Assembly (NCBI GenBank): GCA_947170225.1
Contig: CAMVSQ010000002.1
Coordinates: 27,044-91,043, forward strand
Direction of reading: 5' to 3'
Length of the DNA stretch: 64,000 nt
From: an uncultured bacterium
GTDB taxonomy: Bacteria > Patescibacteriota > Gracilibacteria > Absconditabacterales > Absconditicoccaceae
The notes beneath the pieces were generated by a model. The model was not told the origin of the DNA and ran no database searches. It was given only the letters and a program-made list of their open reading frames with translations. The position numbers and the translations under genes were made by a program. This document shows positions 34,492 through 46,072 of the stretch, in pieces (the first letter of the stretch is position 1; each line of letters starts with the position of its first letter).

Positions 34492-36522
34492 CTACAGATT
34501 AACAATTTGAACTCATGGATAATAATATTTTAGGATATCTGTATAACTTCGACCAAAAGTTTTTGCCCATCTTTCAGCACCAAGTCAGCTCAATCAAACT
34601 CCATGTCATGAAAACTTTTTGTCTGCACAAATTCATATATCAAATTTTGATTGTAGATATGAAGTATCGTTTCGTCATCGTTTTTCGTATGCAGAATATG
34701 TAAATCCAGCCGAGCATGAAAAATATGGCAAAACTGGTACATATCAATTGTACAAAATAATTTTATCTTCTGTATTTTTTAGTGCTTGATATCGCTTTGT
34801 CAATGTTTTTTCTAGTCATGCTCATACATATTTTTGGAAAATATCTGGATCATCTACGGCATTATAATTGGCTTGATCTGGGATGTTTGGATGATGATTT
34901 GCTGGATTCATATAAAATAATGCATAAGATTTGGAAATTAAAGCCATTACTTCATTTTTTGTAGATGTTTCAGTGTCGTTTGTTTCTACTATTCATTTCA
35001 TGTAATCTGCAAATGAAAGCCTATTTATTACCACATTTTTGTATGACTGATTTCAATTTTTATCTCTGAAATAATCTTTTTGGAAAATCAAAGATCAATG
35101 AAATGAATTTCGAGGGATTCAGGCATAAGATTTCCTATCATAGTTTGAAACTGTGATTAGATTGTTTTTTGAAGAAACAGAAATGGTTTGTGAGGTATAA
35201 GTTTCATCATTTATATTTAGTGCCAAAGTGTTTCATACTCACAAAAATATTTCTCATGAATCTGAATTTATAGTGTTTTTATCAAATGAAAAGGTACATC
35301 ATCAGTCGCAAATTAGAGTATACAAATCGTAGTTTTGCGTTAATTCGTACAGTAATACTCTGATGTTTTGCTGCATAAGAGCTTTTGCTTGTTCCAGTGA
35401 AATTTTTCAAAGTATTTTAGTAGTGTAGTTTGTAGCAGAGGTGATATTGTTTTGTGAAATATAATCTTTTTTGATTTGTGTAATTGCAGGAGAGATCTTT
35501 GGTTGTATTGATTCAATATATTCATAAGTCAATTTTGTTGAATTTTTTTTGGTCGGTGTAAAATGTGTAGAATGTTTTTGTGATTGTAAACCTATATCAT
35601 CAGTTATTTCTCGTGATTTTCAATTTATGATATCATCTACACTAGATCTAATATATGGTAATAATTTGTGCAGATTCTCTCACGGACAGGCGGTATTACC
35701 TGCGTCCTTGTGTCAAGCAATAGTATAATTTACACTTGACTGAACATATGGAGATGTAGAAAGGTCTTTGTGATAATGTGTGGTTCAGTTTGGATTGATA
35801 TTGTATTTTTTTACCAAAGCTACTATAAGTTTGATCAGAGATTCTAAAGCTTGTTTGGATGGTTGATTATCTTCAAAATTTCAGATCATAGCAATTCATA
35901 TACTTGGAGTGTTGTTTCGTTTTGTGTGTGCTCAAATCACTCATTCTCATCCTGCTCTACCCTCGTAAATATTTCCAAATGGATCTATAATAAAATTGTA
36001 TCCAATATCTCATCGTGCATTTATCAGTGTATGATATTTGTACACATCTTGTAAGTATGTCAGTACATCATCTTGTGTTTTTAGATTTGTATTGTCGGAA
36101 GCTGTATGATGAATTAGGATTTTTGTTTTTTGGTTTCTATGGTATTCGGTCCACCAAAGTTTTTGTCAATTGAACAATGAATTTGATCGGTCTGTATACA
36201 TATCATCATAAAAATTTTTTTTCAAAAAAGAGTTTGCTGTATTTGATTTTTCTTTTGCTCTATCGCTTTCTGCTATTTTTTTTAGATAAGCGAGATAGTC
36301 GTTTTCTCTCAAATTGTCCAATGATTTTTGTTGTGCAAGTCTATTTGCCAAAATTCATTGCCATTTTGGATGAGAAACAAGTCTCCAATTCTCGTCTGCT
36401 CATCGCTCTGCACGAGAAATAATAGTAATTCAAGGTAAATCTCGATCACTAGCAAAAATATAGGAATTGATGGAGATAAATAGTATTCCAAATAAAACTA
36501 ATATTTTGGCTATTTTTTTCAT
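34492..36522 (-). CDS. Exported N-acetylmuramoyl-L-alanine amidase-SpoIID/LytB fusion
   Basis: 676 residues. Signal peptide MKKIAKILVLFGILFISINS. Residues about 140-300 are a PGRP/Amidase_2 domain: ILIHHTASDN (zinc His), YNFIIDPFGNIYEGRAGG, a GHKDAGNTACPG zinc-ligand end. The C-terminal third is SpoIID/LytB (ISKSYALFYM, FSCSAGFTYSAYE, GHGVGLSGLGAERWAK). The two activities, peptide-stem cleavage and SpoIID-type glycan processing, would act together in wall remodelling outside the membrane. Confidence 0.85.
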
Positions 36523-36718
36523 TTTTGCAAAAAAATGGAGTAATAAAGTCTTTTTTGTTTTCTTATAGTGAATATATGTTCATTTTCAAGAAAAAAGCTT
36601 TACAATACAAAAATTTTTTAAGTTTATTTTTATTTGCAAAATTTTACTTTTGATAAACTTGAAAATTTAAAAAAAATAATTAAAAGGGGTATGTGTTTAG
36701 TAATTAAATAACCAATAT

Positions 36719-37657
36719 ATGCAATTTACTCATTTACACGGACATAGTACATTTTCGTTTTTGGAAGCGATTTGAACTCCAAAAAAGCTAGTCGCGAAAG
36801 CAAAAGAAATGTGATTTAGTGCAATTTGAATCACGGATTTTTTTGCTATGTATGGAGCGATCCAATTTTATGAATCTGCAAAAGAAAATGAAATCAAGCC
36901 AATAATTTGAGTAGAGCTTGGATTTGTGCTAGATATCCACTGAATGAATAAAGTTGAAGAAATTTGAAATGTTTGTTTGCTGGCAAAAAATACTGCATGA
37001 TATCAAAGTTTGATGAAAATTGTTTCAATAGCAAACCAAGAGTGAATTGCCTGAAAACCAAAAATTGATATCAATACTTTATGAAAAAATAGCGACTGAA
37101 TCATTGCTTTTATGTGAGGGGAAGATTCGCGAATCTGAAAAATGATAAATAGATCTGAAAATGATGATAAAATTTTGGAAATAGTAGGTATGATACAAGA
37201 AAAATTGTGAAAAGAAAATGTATACTTTGAAATAATAGCTCAAGATGAAAATTTGGATCCTAATCTAAAAAAAATAAATAGTAAGATTTTGTCCATGGCA
37301 AAAGAAAATGAAATTTCTTTGATCACATGAAATATTTACAACTATATAAACAAGCAAGATAAAGACGCTCGAGAAATGGCATTGGCAATCAAAGACAACA
37401 AAAGGATGTTTGACTCTGATAGGAGAAAACCTATTTGAGAATTTTATTTGATGACTGGCGACGAAATCAAAGAAATTTTGCTTTGAAATGGATATGATGA
37501 ATCTGATGTGGACAGACGGATTGCTATGAACAACAAAATTGCTGATGAAATTGACACAAAAATAAATATGTGACAGTGACTTTTTCCAAAATATCAAACT
37601 CCAAAAGATATTGCAGAAATTTATGATAGTGTTAGAGATTCTCTAATCGCTGAATAA
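36719..37657 (+). CDS. Free-standing PHP domain of DNA polymerase III alpha type
   Basis: 312 residues matching only the N-terminal PHP domain of bacterial DnaE/PolC: FTHLHGHSTFSFLEA at residue 3, KAKEMGFSAIGITD, MYGAIQFYESA, KPIIGVELGF, EFYLMTGDE, LFPKYQTP. It ends with a TAA where the polymerase core would begin, and uvrD follows. The normal ITDH histidine is Phe (ITDFF), so one metal ligand is lost. Could be a split-off proofreading/structural subunit or a dnaE paralogue remnant. Confidence 0.8.
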
Positions 37658-37737
37658 AAAAAATTTTCAGATTGAAAAAAAGTTTGTGATTAGTAAATAA
37701 TGACATGGTGTAAAAATTTTACAGAATAAAATTTTTC

Positions 37738-40008
37738 ATGAATATACAAGAATACTTAGCTAGTAAATTGAATGAAGAGCAATGTAAAGCAGCTTTGCAC
37801 ACGGAGACTTCTAGTCTGATTTTAGCTGGAGCTGGATCTGGAAAGACAAGGACTCTGACCTACAAAATTGCTTATTTAATGTTTGGATTGGGAATTAAGC
37901 CAAGCAATATTTTGGCTGTAACTTTCACAAATAAAGCTGCAAATGAATTAAAAGAAAGATTGATTGAATTGGCAAAAGAGTTTTCACAATTGGATTTATG
38001 AGTGGAAAAAAAAGTAAACTCCAATGATATTACTTGAAATTCTATTGATGACTTTTTGGCTTTTGTGGAAGCCAATGCTCCCAAAAGCAAACCAGCATAC
38101 TGAATCAATGATTTCAAATGGATTTGAACATTTCATAGTATATTTTTGAAAATTTTGAAAGAGGATATTGAGTGATTGGAGATGAAATATGACAAAAATT
38201 TTTCGATAATTGATAGTGATGATAGTGCAAAAGTAGTGAAAGATCTATTAAAAAAGTATAATTTGGAAGATGTTTTAAAACCAAACGAGGTAAAATGATT
38301 TATCAGCAATGAAAAAAATAATTGATTTGATGCAAAAATGTTTGAGAGCAAAATTGTGAGTCAATATGATATGAATATGTGAAAAATTTATACAGAATAT
38401 CAAAAGGAATTAGAAAGGTCGAATATGCTTGATTTTGATGATTTACTACTACTGCCCTATTTACTCTTTAGAAAAAAGCCAGAAATTTTGGAAAAATGGA
38501 AAAGAAAATTTTTGTATATTATGGTAGATGAGGCTCAGGACACAAACTGGATCCAGTTTGAATTGATGAAGATGTTGAGTTGAGAAGATGGAAATATTAC
38601 GATGATTGGAGATGATTATCAGAGTATTTATGGTCGAAGATGAGCTCTCATGGAGAATTTTTTGAATGTAAAAAAGTATTGGCCTGATATGCAGATGTTT
38701 AAATTGCAGATAAATTATCGTTCTCGTCCATATATTGTGGAAGCTGGAAATGCTGTGATAAAAAAGAATTTAAAGCAATATGACAAAACTGTCCGCTCAT
38801 TTAGAGAAGAAAACTGAAAAATTACGATTTTTGGAAATAATACGGAGATGGATGAAGCTGCAAACTTGATTGATTTGATTTCCAAAATGAAAAATAGTGG
38901 GAAAATTCAATCTCGATGAGATGTGGCAATATTGTATAGGACCAATGCTCAATCTTCTCCTTTTGAACAAGTTTTAGTCCAAGAATGAATACCATACAAG
39001 ATACGATGAGCTTTTAAGTTCTTTGATAGAAAGGAAGTAAAAGATATTTTAGCCTACATGAAATATTTAGCCAATCCAAATGATTCAATTTCTTTGAAAA
39101 GAATTATCAATTTACCATGAAGGTCTATCTGAAAGACGACTTTGGACAAGCTAGAAGATTATGCAGCTTTAAATTGATATAGTTTAAATGAAGTGATAGA
39201 AAATATTGATTCTGTGCCAGAAAAAGTGACTCCACAGGCAAAAAATGGAATTATGGAATTTAGGCAAGTGATTCATGAAATTACTGATAATCGAGATCAG
39301 TACTCCCCTGCTGAGGCTATGGAAAAAATTGTAAAATGAATAAAATATAGAGCATATTTGGTCAAAGAACATGGAAGTGAAGAAATTGCTGATGAAAAAT
39401 ATGAAAACATTGGACAATTGATAAATCTTGCTTCAAAATATGTAGAAAAATGACAGGATGCGGTGAGGCAATTTATGGAAGAAATTACACTTTTGACCGA
39501 TGTTGCAACCGATGATGAATGAAATTTGGATGCAATAAAGTTGATGACTGCGCATAGTAGTAAATGATTGGAATTTCCTGTGGTTTTCATAGCTTGACTG
39601 GAAGATAATGTATTCCCTTTGACAAATGCTATGATGAAGTCAAATTTATTGGAAGAAGAAAGGAGGCTGATGTATGTAGCTATTACGAGGGCAAAGGACC
39701 ATCTTTTTTTGTCATATGCAAATAGTAGGATGACTTGGTGACAGACAAGAAGTAATCCTGAAAGTAGATTTATAGCTGAGATACCGCTGGATTTAGTAAA
39801 AAGATATGATTTGTGATCAGGTTCAGTTTGAGAATGAAACCAGCAAGAAGAACATTATGACATCTCTGAATGACATGTAGTAAATCATAAATTATTTGGG
39901 AATGGTTATGTTTTGGAAGTTTGGAATAATCTTGCTATAGTAAAATTTTATAATCCAAAATTTTGAGTTAGAAAGATTGAATTGAGATTTTTGAAAAAAG
40001 TGGGATAG
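37738..40008 (+). CDS. UvrD/PcrA-type SF1A DNA helicase
   Basis: 756 residues. Walker [10 protein letters not shown] at 31-39, motif Ia [19 protein letters not shown] (motif II), [13 protein letters not shown] (III), [16 protein letters not shown] (IV), TAHSSKGLEFPVVF (V) and [15 protein letters not shown] (VI). A 3'-5' helicase for repair and for removing proteins from DNA. The C-terminal Tudor-like end [14 protein letters not shown] as in PcrA. A strong hairpin terminator follows. Confidence 0.94.
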
Positions 40009-40091
40009 ATATTAAGCAATTCAATATGGAAACATGAAATATTATTTACTGTATTTTTTTGCAAAAAATGCAAATGTTTTTCTATTTTTAC

Positions 40092-40120
40092 AAAAGTTTG
40101 CAAAAATTTGCAAACTTTTA
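40092..40120 (+). terminator. Intrinsic terminator after the helicase gene
   Basis: AAAAGTTTGCAAA/TTTGCAAACTTTT is a perfect 13-base-pair stem with a two-base loop, followed by ATTGTTTTAT. Confidence 0.75.
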
Positions 40121-40146
40121 TTGTTTTATATAGATTTATCTACTTT

Positions 40147-40163
40147 TTGCCCCTGCGGGGCAA
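40147..40163 (-). other. GC hairpin just downstream of the variable-region gene
   Basis: TTGCCCC, loop of three, GGGGCAA: a perfect 7-base-pair stem about 20 bases after the stop codon at 40182-40184. In Bordetella-type retroelements a short GC hairpin at this position is needed for target-site recognition. It is not followed by a good T tract on either strand, so a terminator is less likely. Confidence 0.55.
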
Positions 40164-40181
40164 GGATACCCCAGCTTCTCT

Positions 40182-41144
40182 CTAGGCAGACAATCTCAAA
40201 AATAAATTCGCGGAGTCATTATCATTGTAGTTCCGATAAAAGTTGCAACGGTCAGAGTAGCAATTCCATCGAGCACGCGAACCTTGTTTTCATGCTACAT
40301 CCTTATCTCTCAACCAATAATAATTTAATCATGTAATAGTTTTTAAGCATTCTCATGCTTCACAGTCATAACCTCACCCATATCCAATAAGACTACCATT
40401 AGCTGAATAATCTGCGTTATCTCCATCTGTTTCTACTCACATCTCTTTCATATATTGATTCATTGCTGTTAGTAGATTTGATAGATCTTTTGCTGAATAT
40501 GATTTACTTTCAAGGTCAGCATTTTGTTCAAAATTTGCTTTTCTTATCCCATCATTTGAAACAAAATACTCAAATTTAAATCATTGGAAATTTCATACTG
40601 CTGGTAATTCTATGTGTACTTTCTTTCATTTATATCACAGCATTTCTTGGTTTTCTTCTATCTTTACATGGTTTTCTTTTAAGTCTTTTAGTATTGCTTC
40701 TTGATTTCAGTATAATTTTTCTATTTTCTCCTGCGATAATTTTCAGATATTCTCCGCATCATTCTCAGACATTGCCTCTACTTTTCATCTATGGGCTATT
40801 TGAGCTTCTTTATATGATTTATTTTTGTCTGCAATGTTGGAGTCCATCTCTGCTAATTTCTTTTCATATTCTTTTTGCAATCTTTCTTTCTCTTTTTTTG
40901 CTTCATTTAGTCAGATTCTTGTTTTAATTTCTTCCAAATGTGTTTTCCTAGCTTCTTCATATCAAGGTTTAGATTTCATTTCATCCATTTCTTTGTAAAA
41001 ATTTTCCATAATCTCTTTTTTCATTTGATCTTTTAGTCATTCTGAAAATGAAGATTTTTCAGCTTGTTCAAGTAATCTATTTCTTTCATTGTATTTATCT
41101 CGCGTTTCTCTAGCAAGACCCGAACGAAATTCTTTGTTTGTCAT
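40182..41144 (-). CDS. Coiled-coil protein with DGR-like variable C-terminus
   Basis: 320 residues. Residues 1-160 are highly charged coiled coil (KKEKERLQKEYEKKLAEM). The middle has IELPAVGNFQGFKFEYF, and residues 245-285 hold DYSANGSLIGYGGGYDCE and GLNYYWLRDKDVAG. The last ~33 residues (from GSRARWNCYSDRC to NLFLRLSA) are packed with codons of type NNC/NNT giving N, D, Y, S, C, R, F, A, as in diversity-generating retroelement variable regions. That part is richer in G+C than the rest. No reverse transcriptase or template repeat in the window. Confidence 0.7.
40185..40283 (-). other. Candidate DGR variable region (VR)
   Basis: The 3' end of the coiled-coil gene. Codons after ARW run AAT TGC TAC TCT GAC CGT TGC AAC TTT TAT and so on; nearly all would derive from AAY by changes at the first two bases. 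It ends with an A-poor segment (TTGAGATTGTCTGCC) that would be the initiation-of-mutagenic-homing-like part, followed by the GC hairpin. Confidence 0.5.
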
Positions 41145-41246
41145 TTTTTGATGATTTTTAAGATATAAAATATATTTTTATTATCTTATTTTAATCATTT
41201 TACTTTCATTTGTCAAATTTTGGGGGACTTTTTTTAAAAATTTGTC

Positions 41247-42050
41247 TTATTCTATTCCCAAAATTTGCAGTAAATCTGATAATGTAGAAATGGTGATTAG
41301 ATTCTTTTTTTTGTCATAATTCATTTCTTTTTCTCTCCTATTTAGCCAAATTGCATCTATTCAAGATTTTTTTGGTCAGTCTACATCTAGCCTTTTGATA
41401 TCTCAAATCATTACCATATCTGGATAATCGACTCCAGCTTCTCTTTTTATATGTTTAAAGATTTTATTTTTTGGTTTGGTGGCTCAAACTTTGAATGAAA
41501 GGGCTTCATAGTCAAATAATCAGTCTGGTATTAATTTTCTCAACGGTTCTTCATATTCTTTTGACAAATTTGATATTAAGGCTAATGAATAGCCTTTTTC
41601 TTTTAATTTATTTAAAATTTGTAAAGTTTCTGGATATAGCAATGTATTTTTTACATTGTCTGAAATATGTTCTTTAAGTTTTTCTACCACAAATTGAGGC
41701 ATTTTAAAACCTTTTACTTTTTCGTTTGCAGATAGGATGTCAATATCTGTAGTTTGTGCAATTTTGCCCAATTTTTTCATTGGAGCTATTCAGATGGATT
41801 TAAATGTGTCTCTCAATTGTTCGTGTGAATGCGGATAATGAATCAGCGTACCATATAGGTCAAAGCAAATCAATTTTTTGTTTTGCAATATGGGATTGCT
41901 GTGTAAAATTTCATCTGGATTTAATTTTTTTCGCTTATTATCTAGATTTTGGATATTTTGCTTTTGAATTTTTTCATTTTCTTTCTCCTGTCTCCTCTGC
42001 TCTCTTTTATCAATTTTGTGAGAATTTGTGATATTTTTTTGTCTTCACAT
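41247..42050 (-). CDS. HAD-superfamily hydrolase
   Basis: 267 residues. A charged N-terminal extension of about 55 residues, then motif I FDLYGTLIHY (Asp nucleophile), a cap, motif II LALISNLS, motif III TKPKNKIF and motif IV MIGDIKRLDVDGPKKSG. The usual DxD acid/base aspartate is replaced (DLYG), so a phosphatase with altered chemistry or another nucleotidase-like role. Directly upstream of the variable-region gene on the same strand. Confidence 0.8.
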
Positions 42051-42232
42051 TATATCAATTATTTCATATAAATCATTTACATATTATATATATGATACAA
42101 AATATCAATAAAATTTATTTATTTGCAATCATTTGATTTTATTTAAATAGTCAAAAAATGATTTGACATTGATTTTGATTTTGTTATACATATTTATATG
42201 TATGAAATTTTATTTTGAAAATACATGTGAAA

Positions 42233-43228
42233 ATGAATACAAACGGAGAAATTATTTTATACAAAAAAACTGATGGAACATCACAGATTGATGTTAGATT
42301 TGATTGAGACACAGTTTGGTTAAATCAAAACCAAATTGCGAATCTTTTTGATGTTGATAGAACTGTGATTGTAAAACATTTAAAAAACATCTATGGTGAG
42401 TGAGAATTACTTGAAAATTCAACATGTGCAAAAATTGCACAAGTTCAAATTGAAGGTAATAGGCAGGTAAAAAGATCTATAAATTTTTATAATCTTGATG
42501 CAATTATATCTGTTTGATATCGTATAAACAGTAAAAATGCAACCACTTTTAGAATTCGGGCAACTAATGTATTGAGACAACACTTGTTAAAATGATACAC
42601 GATAAATCAAAAAAGGTTGGTAGAAACTGGAATCGATGAATTTGAAAAAGCGGTTTTATTGATTAAAAAGAATATAGAAAATAATGTGCTACAAGACAAA
42701 GAAATCAAATGAATGCTTTCTTTGATAACAAATTATGCACATAGCTGGATATTGCTCCAAAAATATGATGAATGAACATTGTCTTTAGATAATTTAGATA
42801 TCAAAAAAGCGGAAAAATTTACATATGAAGAAGCCTTATTAGCAATAAATGGGATGAGAAATGAATTTTTGCCAAAATGAGAAGTCTCAGAGATGTTTGG
42901 TATTGAAAGAAATGATTGATTGAGATGAATTATAGATCAAATATATCAATGATTTGATGGGGTTGAATTATATCCAAGTATACAAGAAAAAGCAGCAGCT
43001 TTGATGTATTTTACCATCAAAAATCATCCATTTTCGGATTGAAACAAAAAAATCTGAGCGTTTTTAATGTTGGTATTTTTATGAAAAAATAATTTATTAT
43101 ATCACAAAGATTGAAGCAAAATAATAGATGAAAATACGCTCACGGCTTTGACTTTGTTAGTATCTACGAGTGAAGCTAGTGAAAAAGAAATGATCATAAA
43201 ATTGATTGTTAATTTTATTACAGAATAA
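42233..43228 (+). CDS. RhuM-Fic/DOC fusion protein
   Basis: 331 residues. Residues 1-130 are the RhuM/virulence-protein domain (TVWLNQNQIANLFDVDRTV, RSINFYNLDAIISVGYRI, RIRATNVLRQHL), a DNA-binding-like module. The C-terminus is a Fic/DOC domain with HPFSDGNKK at 265-273, the AMPylation/phosphotransfer loop. Such fusions are seen as toxin-like or phage-defence genes. No antitoxin-like small ORF is adjacent; yraN is the next gene. Confidence 0.85.
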
Positions 43229-43252
43229 TATTTTATAATTGATTCAATAATT

Positions 43253-43606
43253 ATGCAAGAAATAGGAAAAAATAAAAGAGAAATTGGGCAAGAATGAGAG
43301 GATTTGGTATTGGAATATTATGAAAATAATTGATATGAAATATTGGATACAAATTATACAATCAGATGATGAGAAATAGATATTATCGCACAAAAAGATT
43401 GAGAAATAGTTTTTGTAGAAGTAAAAGTGGTTGATGGGATGGACGATGTAATATGATATATCACTCCCAAAAAAATGATAATTTTGGATAGGACAATCCA
43501 AAATTATATGTATCAAAAAAATCTAAATTTTTGAATTAGGATTGATGTAGTTTTTGTAAAAAATAACCAAATTTTGGAAGTATATGAAAATGTGACAAAT
43601 AGTTAA
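43253..43606 (+). CDS. YraN/UPF0102 family protein
   Basis: 117 residues with the family pattern IGQEGEDLVLEYYENNGYEI, then GGEIDIIAQKDGEIVFVEVK: a predicted PD-(D/E)xK-type nuclease fold (E, D, ExK). Usually linked with DNA recombination or ribonuclease HII clusters; biochemical role unsettled. Confidence 0.85.
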
Positions 43607-43725
43607 TTTAGTTAGTAGCAGATAGCTTACGGCTAATAGCTGATTTTTAAATAAAAAACCTTGAAAGGGAAAACAATATCTGTAAAAGTGATGTGTTGTG
43701 TTTATTTTTTTGTTATCAAAATTTT

Positions 43726-44940
43726 ATGAAATATGTGAGATGATTTATAGTTTTTTTGTGTGGAATACTCGTATGAGGTATATTTATGAGATATTATCCA
43801 AATAATTTTGCAACCAAAATATCAAATATTTTCACCAAAAAAGATTCTTTGTCATACTACCAAAACAAATATGCTCGTTTTGAGCAGATTGATACGATTT
43901 TTGGAGAAGATTATTATTATACAGATAGGATTGATAGTTGAGAAATGGTGCAAAGTGCAATAAAAGCCTATGTGGACTCCATAAATGATCCTTATACGGT
44001 ATATATGGATGCAGAAGAAAATAGTGGGTTTATGAGCGATTTGGAGTGAGAAAACCATTTTGATGGGATTTGAGCGGTGGTTAGCAAAAAGGATTATTAT
44101 GTATTGGTTGAAGAAGTAATAAAAAATGCTCCTGCATTCAAAGCAGGTATCAAACCACTGGATCGTATCATAAAAATTGACAATGATTATATTCAAGACT
44201 GGACTTTGGATGAGGCTGTAAAAAAAATGAGGTGACCAGCCTGATCCACTGTAGCAATTACATTTGAAAGAGACAATGGAAAAAAGACAGAAATGCTGAA
44301 AGTAGAAGTGATTAGAGACACAATAGATATCCCATCTGTATCAAGCAAAATATTTGATATTTGAGACAAAAAAATTTGATATATTGAAGTATCTTTGATC
44401 TGAGAAGAGACTGAAAAATTATTTAAAAATACTGTAAATGATTTAAAAAAAGATTGAATAGAAGGAATAATACTGGATTTGAGATGAAACGGTGGATGAT
44501 ACTTAGATGTTTGAGTGCAAATTGCTTCCCATTTTGTACCAAAATGACAGCTGATAGTGGCTGCAAGATATAGATGATATGCTGATACAAACTACTACTC
44601 CAAGTGATATGGAGATTTGGAGTGAATAAAAACTGTGGTTTTGGTAGATTGACTGACGGCTAGTGCTGGAGAAATCATAGCTTTGGCTTTGCAAGAGCAG
44701 GTTTGAGCTACACTTTTGTGAACAACTACTTTTGGAAAATGAACTATACAGACTATATTCCCTTTTGTAGATTGAGATAGTGTAAAATATACTGTATGAG
44801 CTTGGTATCCTCCTAGTGACAAAAATATAAATGAAGTATGAGTTTCTCCTGATATTGTGGTAGAATTTGATGTAGAATCTTATATAAATGACAATATAGA
44901 TAATCAGCTAGAAGAAGCAAAAAATTTATTTAATAAATAA
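43726..44940 (+). CDS. C-terminal processing peptidase (S41) with PDZ domain
   Basis: 404 residues. N-terminal membrane anchor (FIVFLCGILVGGIFM), PDZ domain around residues 100-190 (GIGAVVSKKDYYVLVEEV, AGIKPLDRIIKIDN) and the S41 catalytic domain: LRGNGGGYLDVGVQIASHF, TASAGEIIAL (catalytic Ser near 307) and TFGKGTIQTI (Lys). Cleaves exported proteins at their C-termini outside the membrane. Confidence 0.92.
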
Positions 44941-44949
44941 TATATTAGT

Positions 44950-45261
44950 ATGATTAAAATTACAGTGCAAGGCACAGATTGAACAGATTTAGGTACATTT
45001 GATGCAAAAAAATGAGAGACAATAATGGCTACAGCTCAAGCAAACAATGTTGAAATTCCCTTTTCATGTTGAGCTGGAGCTTGTGGATTGTGTTTGTGCT
45101 ATATTATTAAATGATGAGAATATATAAACAAGGCCTACACAAATCCTTCTTTTATGGAATTGGATGAAGATCAAGTTTTGACTTGTATAGCTGCTGTAAA
45201 AGATGAATGTTTTGATGAAGCAGATGCAAATATGGAGATAGTTTTGAAAAGAGCTATATAA
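44950..45261 (+). CDS. 2Fe-2S ferredoxin, plant type
   Basis: 103 residues. Cluster ligands Cys40, Cys45, Cys48 and Cys79 in CGAGACGLC and LTCIA; an extra Cys50 follows. An electron carrier that could accept electrons from KorAB, although the genes are 40 kb apart. Begins nine bases after the S41 protease stop. Confidence 0.9.
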
Positions 45262-45293
45262 TAATATCCACTTTAAATCAATAATTTTGCAAT

Positions 45294-45857
45294 TTGGATT
45301 TTAGCAAAGAATTTATAGAAAAACTTGTAAAAAAAGATCAACTTGCATTCAATGAATTTTATTTGAAAACGATAGATATTTTTTCTCGTTATCTAAATTC
45401 AAATTATTTTTTGGAAAATCATGAAATTGAGGATATATTGTGAGATTTTTATGTAAAATGGTGGGATGTCTGTGATAAATATAAATTTGAGCAATCTTTT
45501 TCTGCTTATGTTTGGACTATATTCAAAAATTTACTAAAAGATTTTTTTAAAAAGCACAAAGATATACCTTTTACAAATATGTCAGCTGGAAATGATGATG
45601 AAAAGGAAAGTTTTGAAGATACTTTGCAAGATGATATAGATATTATTGATTTTTTGGAAAAAGATTTTCAGTACAAACAGATAGAAGAATGAATGAAAAA
45701 ACTAGATGATGACTGCAGAGAAATGATTTACTTGAAATTTGTAGAGTGAAAAGACAATGTTGAAATCGCGGAAATTTTGGAGCTATCTGTGGATAATGTA
45801 AGACAAAAAATTTTTAGAGCATTGAAAAAACTTAAATCCATATTGGAAAGCATATAA
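45294..45857 (+). CDS. ECF-type RNA polymerase sigma factor
   Basis: 187 residues. Region 2: LAFNEFYLKTIDIFSRYL, then EIEDILGDFYVKWWDVCDKY and SAYVWTIFKNLLKDFFKK. Region 4: DDDCREMIYLKFVEGKDNV and EIAEILELSVDNVRQKIFRA (helix-turn-helix). No anti-sigma gene is adjacent. TTG is proposed as the start because a TAA lies three codons upstream. Confidence 0.85.
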
Positions 45858-45874
45858 TACTTATTTGATATATT

Positions 45875-45903
45875 TTTACAAAAAAGTCAATTGTCATTAT
45901 ATT
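45875..45903 (+). promoter_or_regulatory. Predicted promoter for the HU transcript
   Basis: TTTACA, 17-base spacer, TATATT. Start expected near 45910, giving a leader of about 160 bases before the HU gene. Confidence 0.5.
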
Positions 45904-45909
45904 TTATTT

Positions 45910-46040
45910 TTTTGGACGACATTGATTTGCTAGGTATGAACTAGTATGTTTGACACAACCAAAAAACAAGAAAAAATAGAAAAAAAGTGAAAAAAATATT
46001 GAAATTCGTCTGAAATAACCTAGTATCATCAATGTACATA
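45910..46040 (+). ncRNA. Structured leader or small RNA before the HU gene
   Basis: CATTGAT (45920-45926) plus CTAGGT (45930-45935) pair with ACCTAG (46018-46023) and ATCAATG (46028-46034), closing a loop of about 80 purine-rich bases. Includes a possible 25-codon ORF (45951) in the loop. It could regulate HU as a 5' leader or be a separate RNA. Confidence 0.4.
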
Positions 46041-46072
46041 AGTACTTGTTTTATTTATTAAATTGTACAATT

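Noticed and set aside
40147..40163. GC hairpin as an ordinary terminator
   Set aside because: The stem is good, but no convincing T tract follows in the direction of the gene; the perfect hairpin at 40092-40120 is the better terminator for uvrD.
43607..43700. Inverted repeat near TAGCAGATAGC/GCTAATAGCT as terminator of yraN
   Set aside because: Stem is short and broken; not strong enough to list.
45951..46028. 25-codon ORF in the HU leader as a leader peptide
   Set aside because: Low-complexity Lys/Glu codons, no start context, and it overlaps the paired segments; kept only as a remark.
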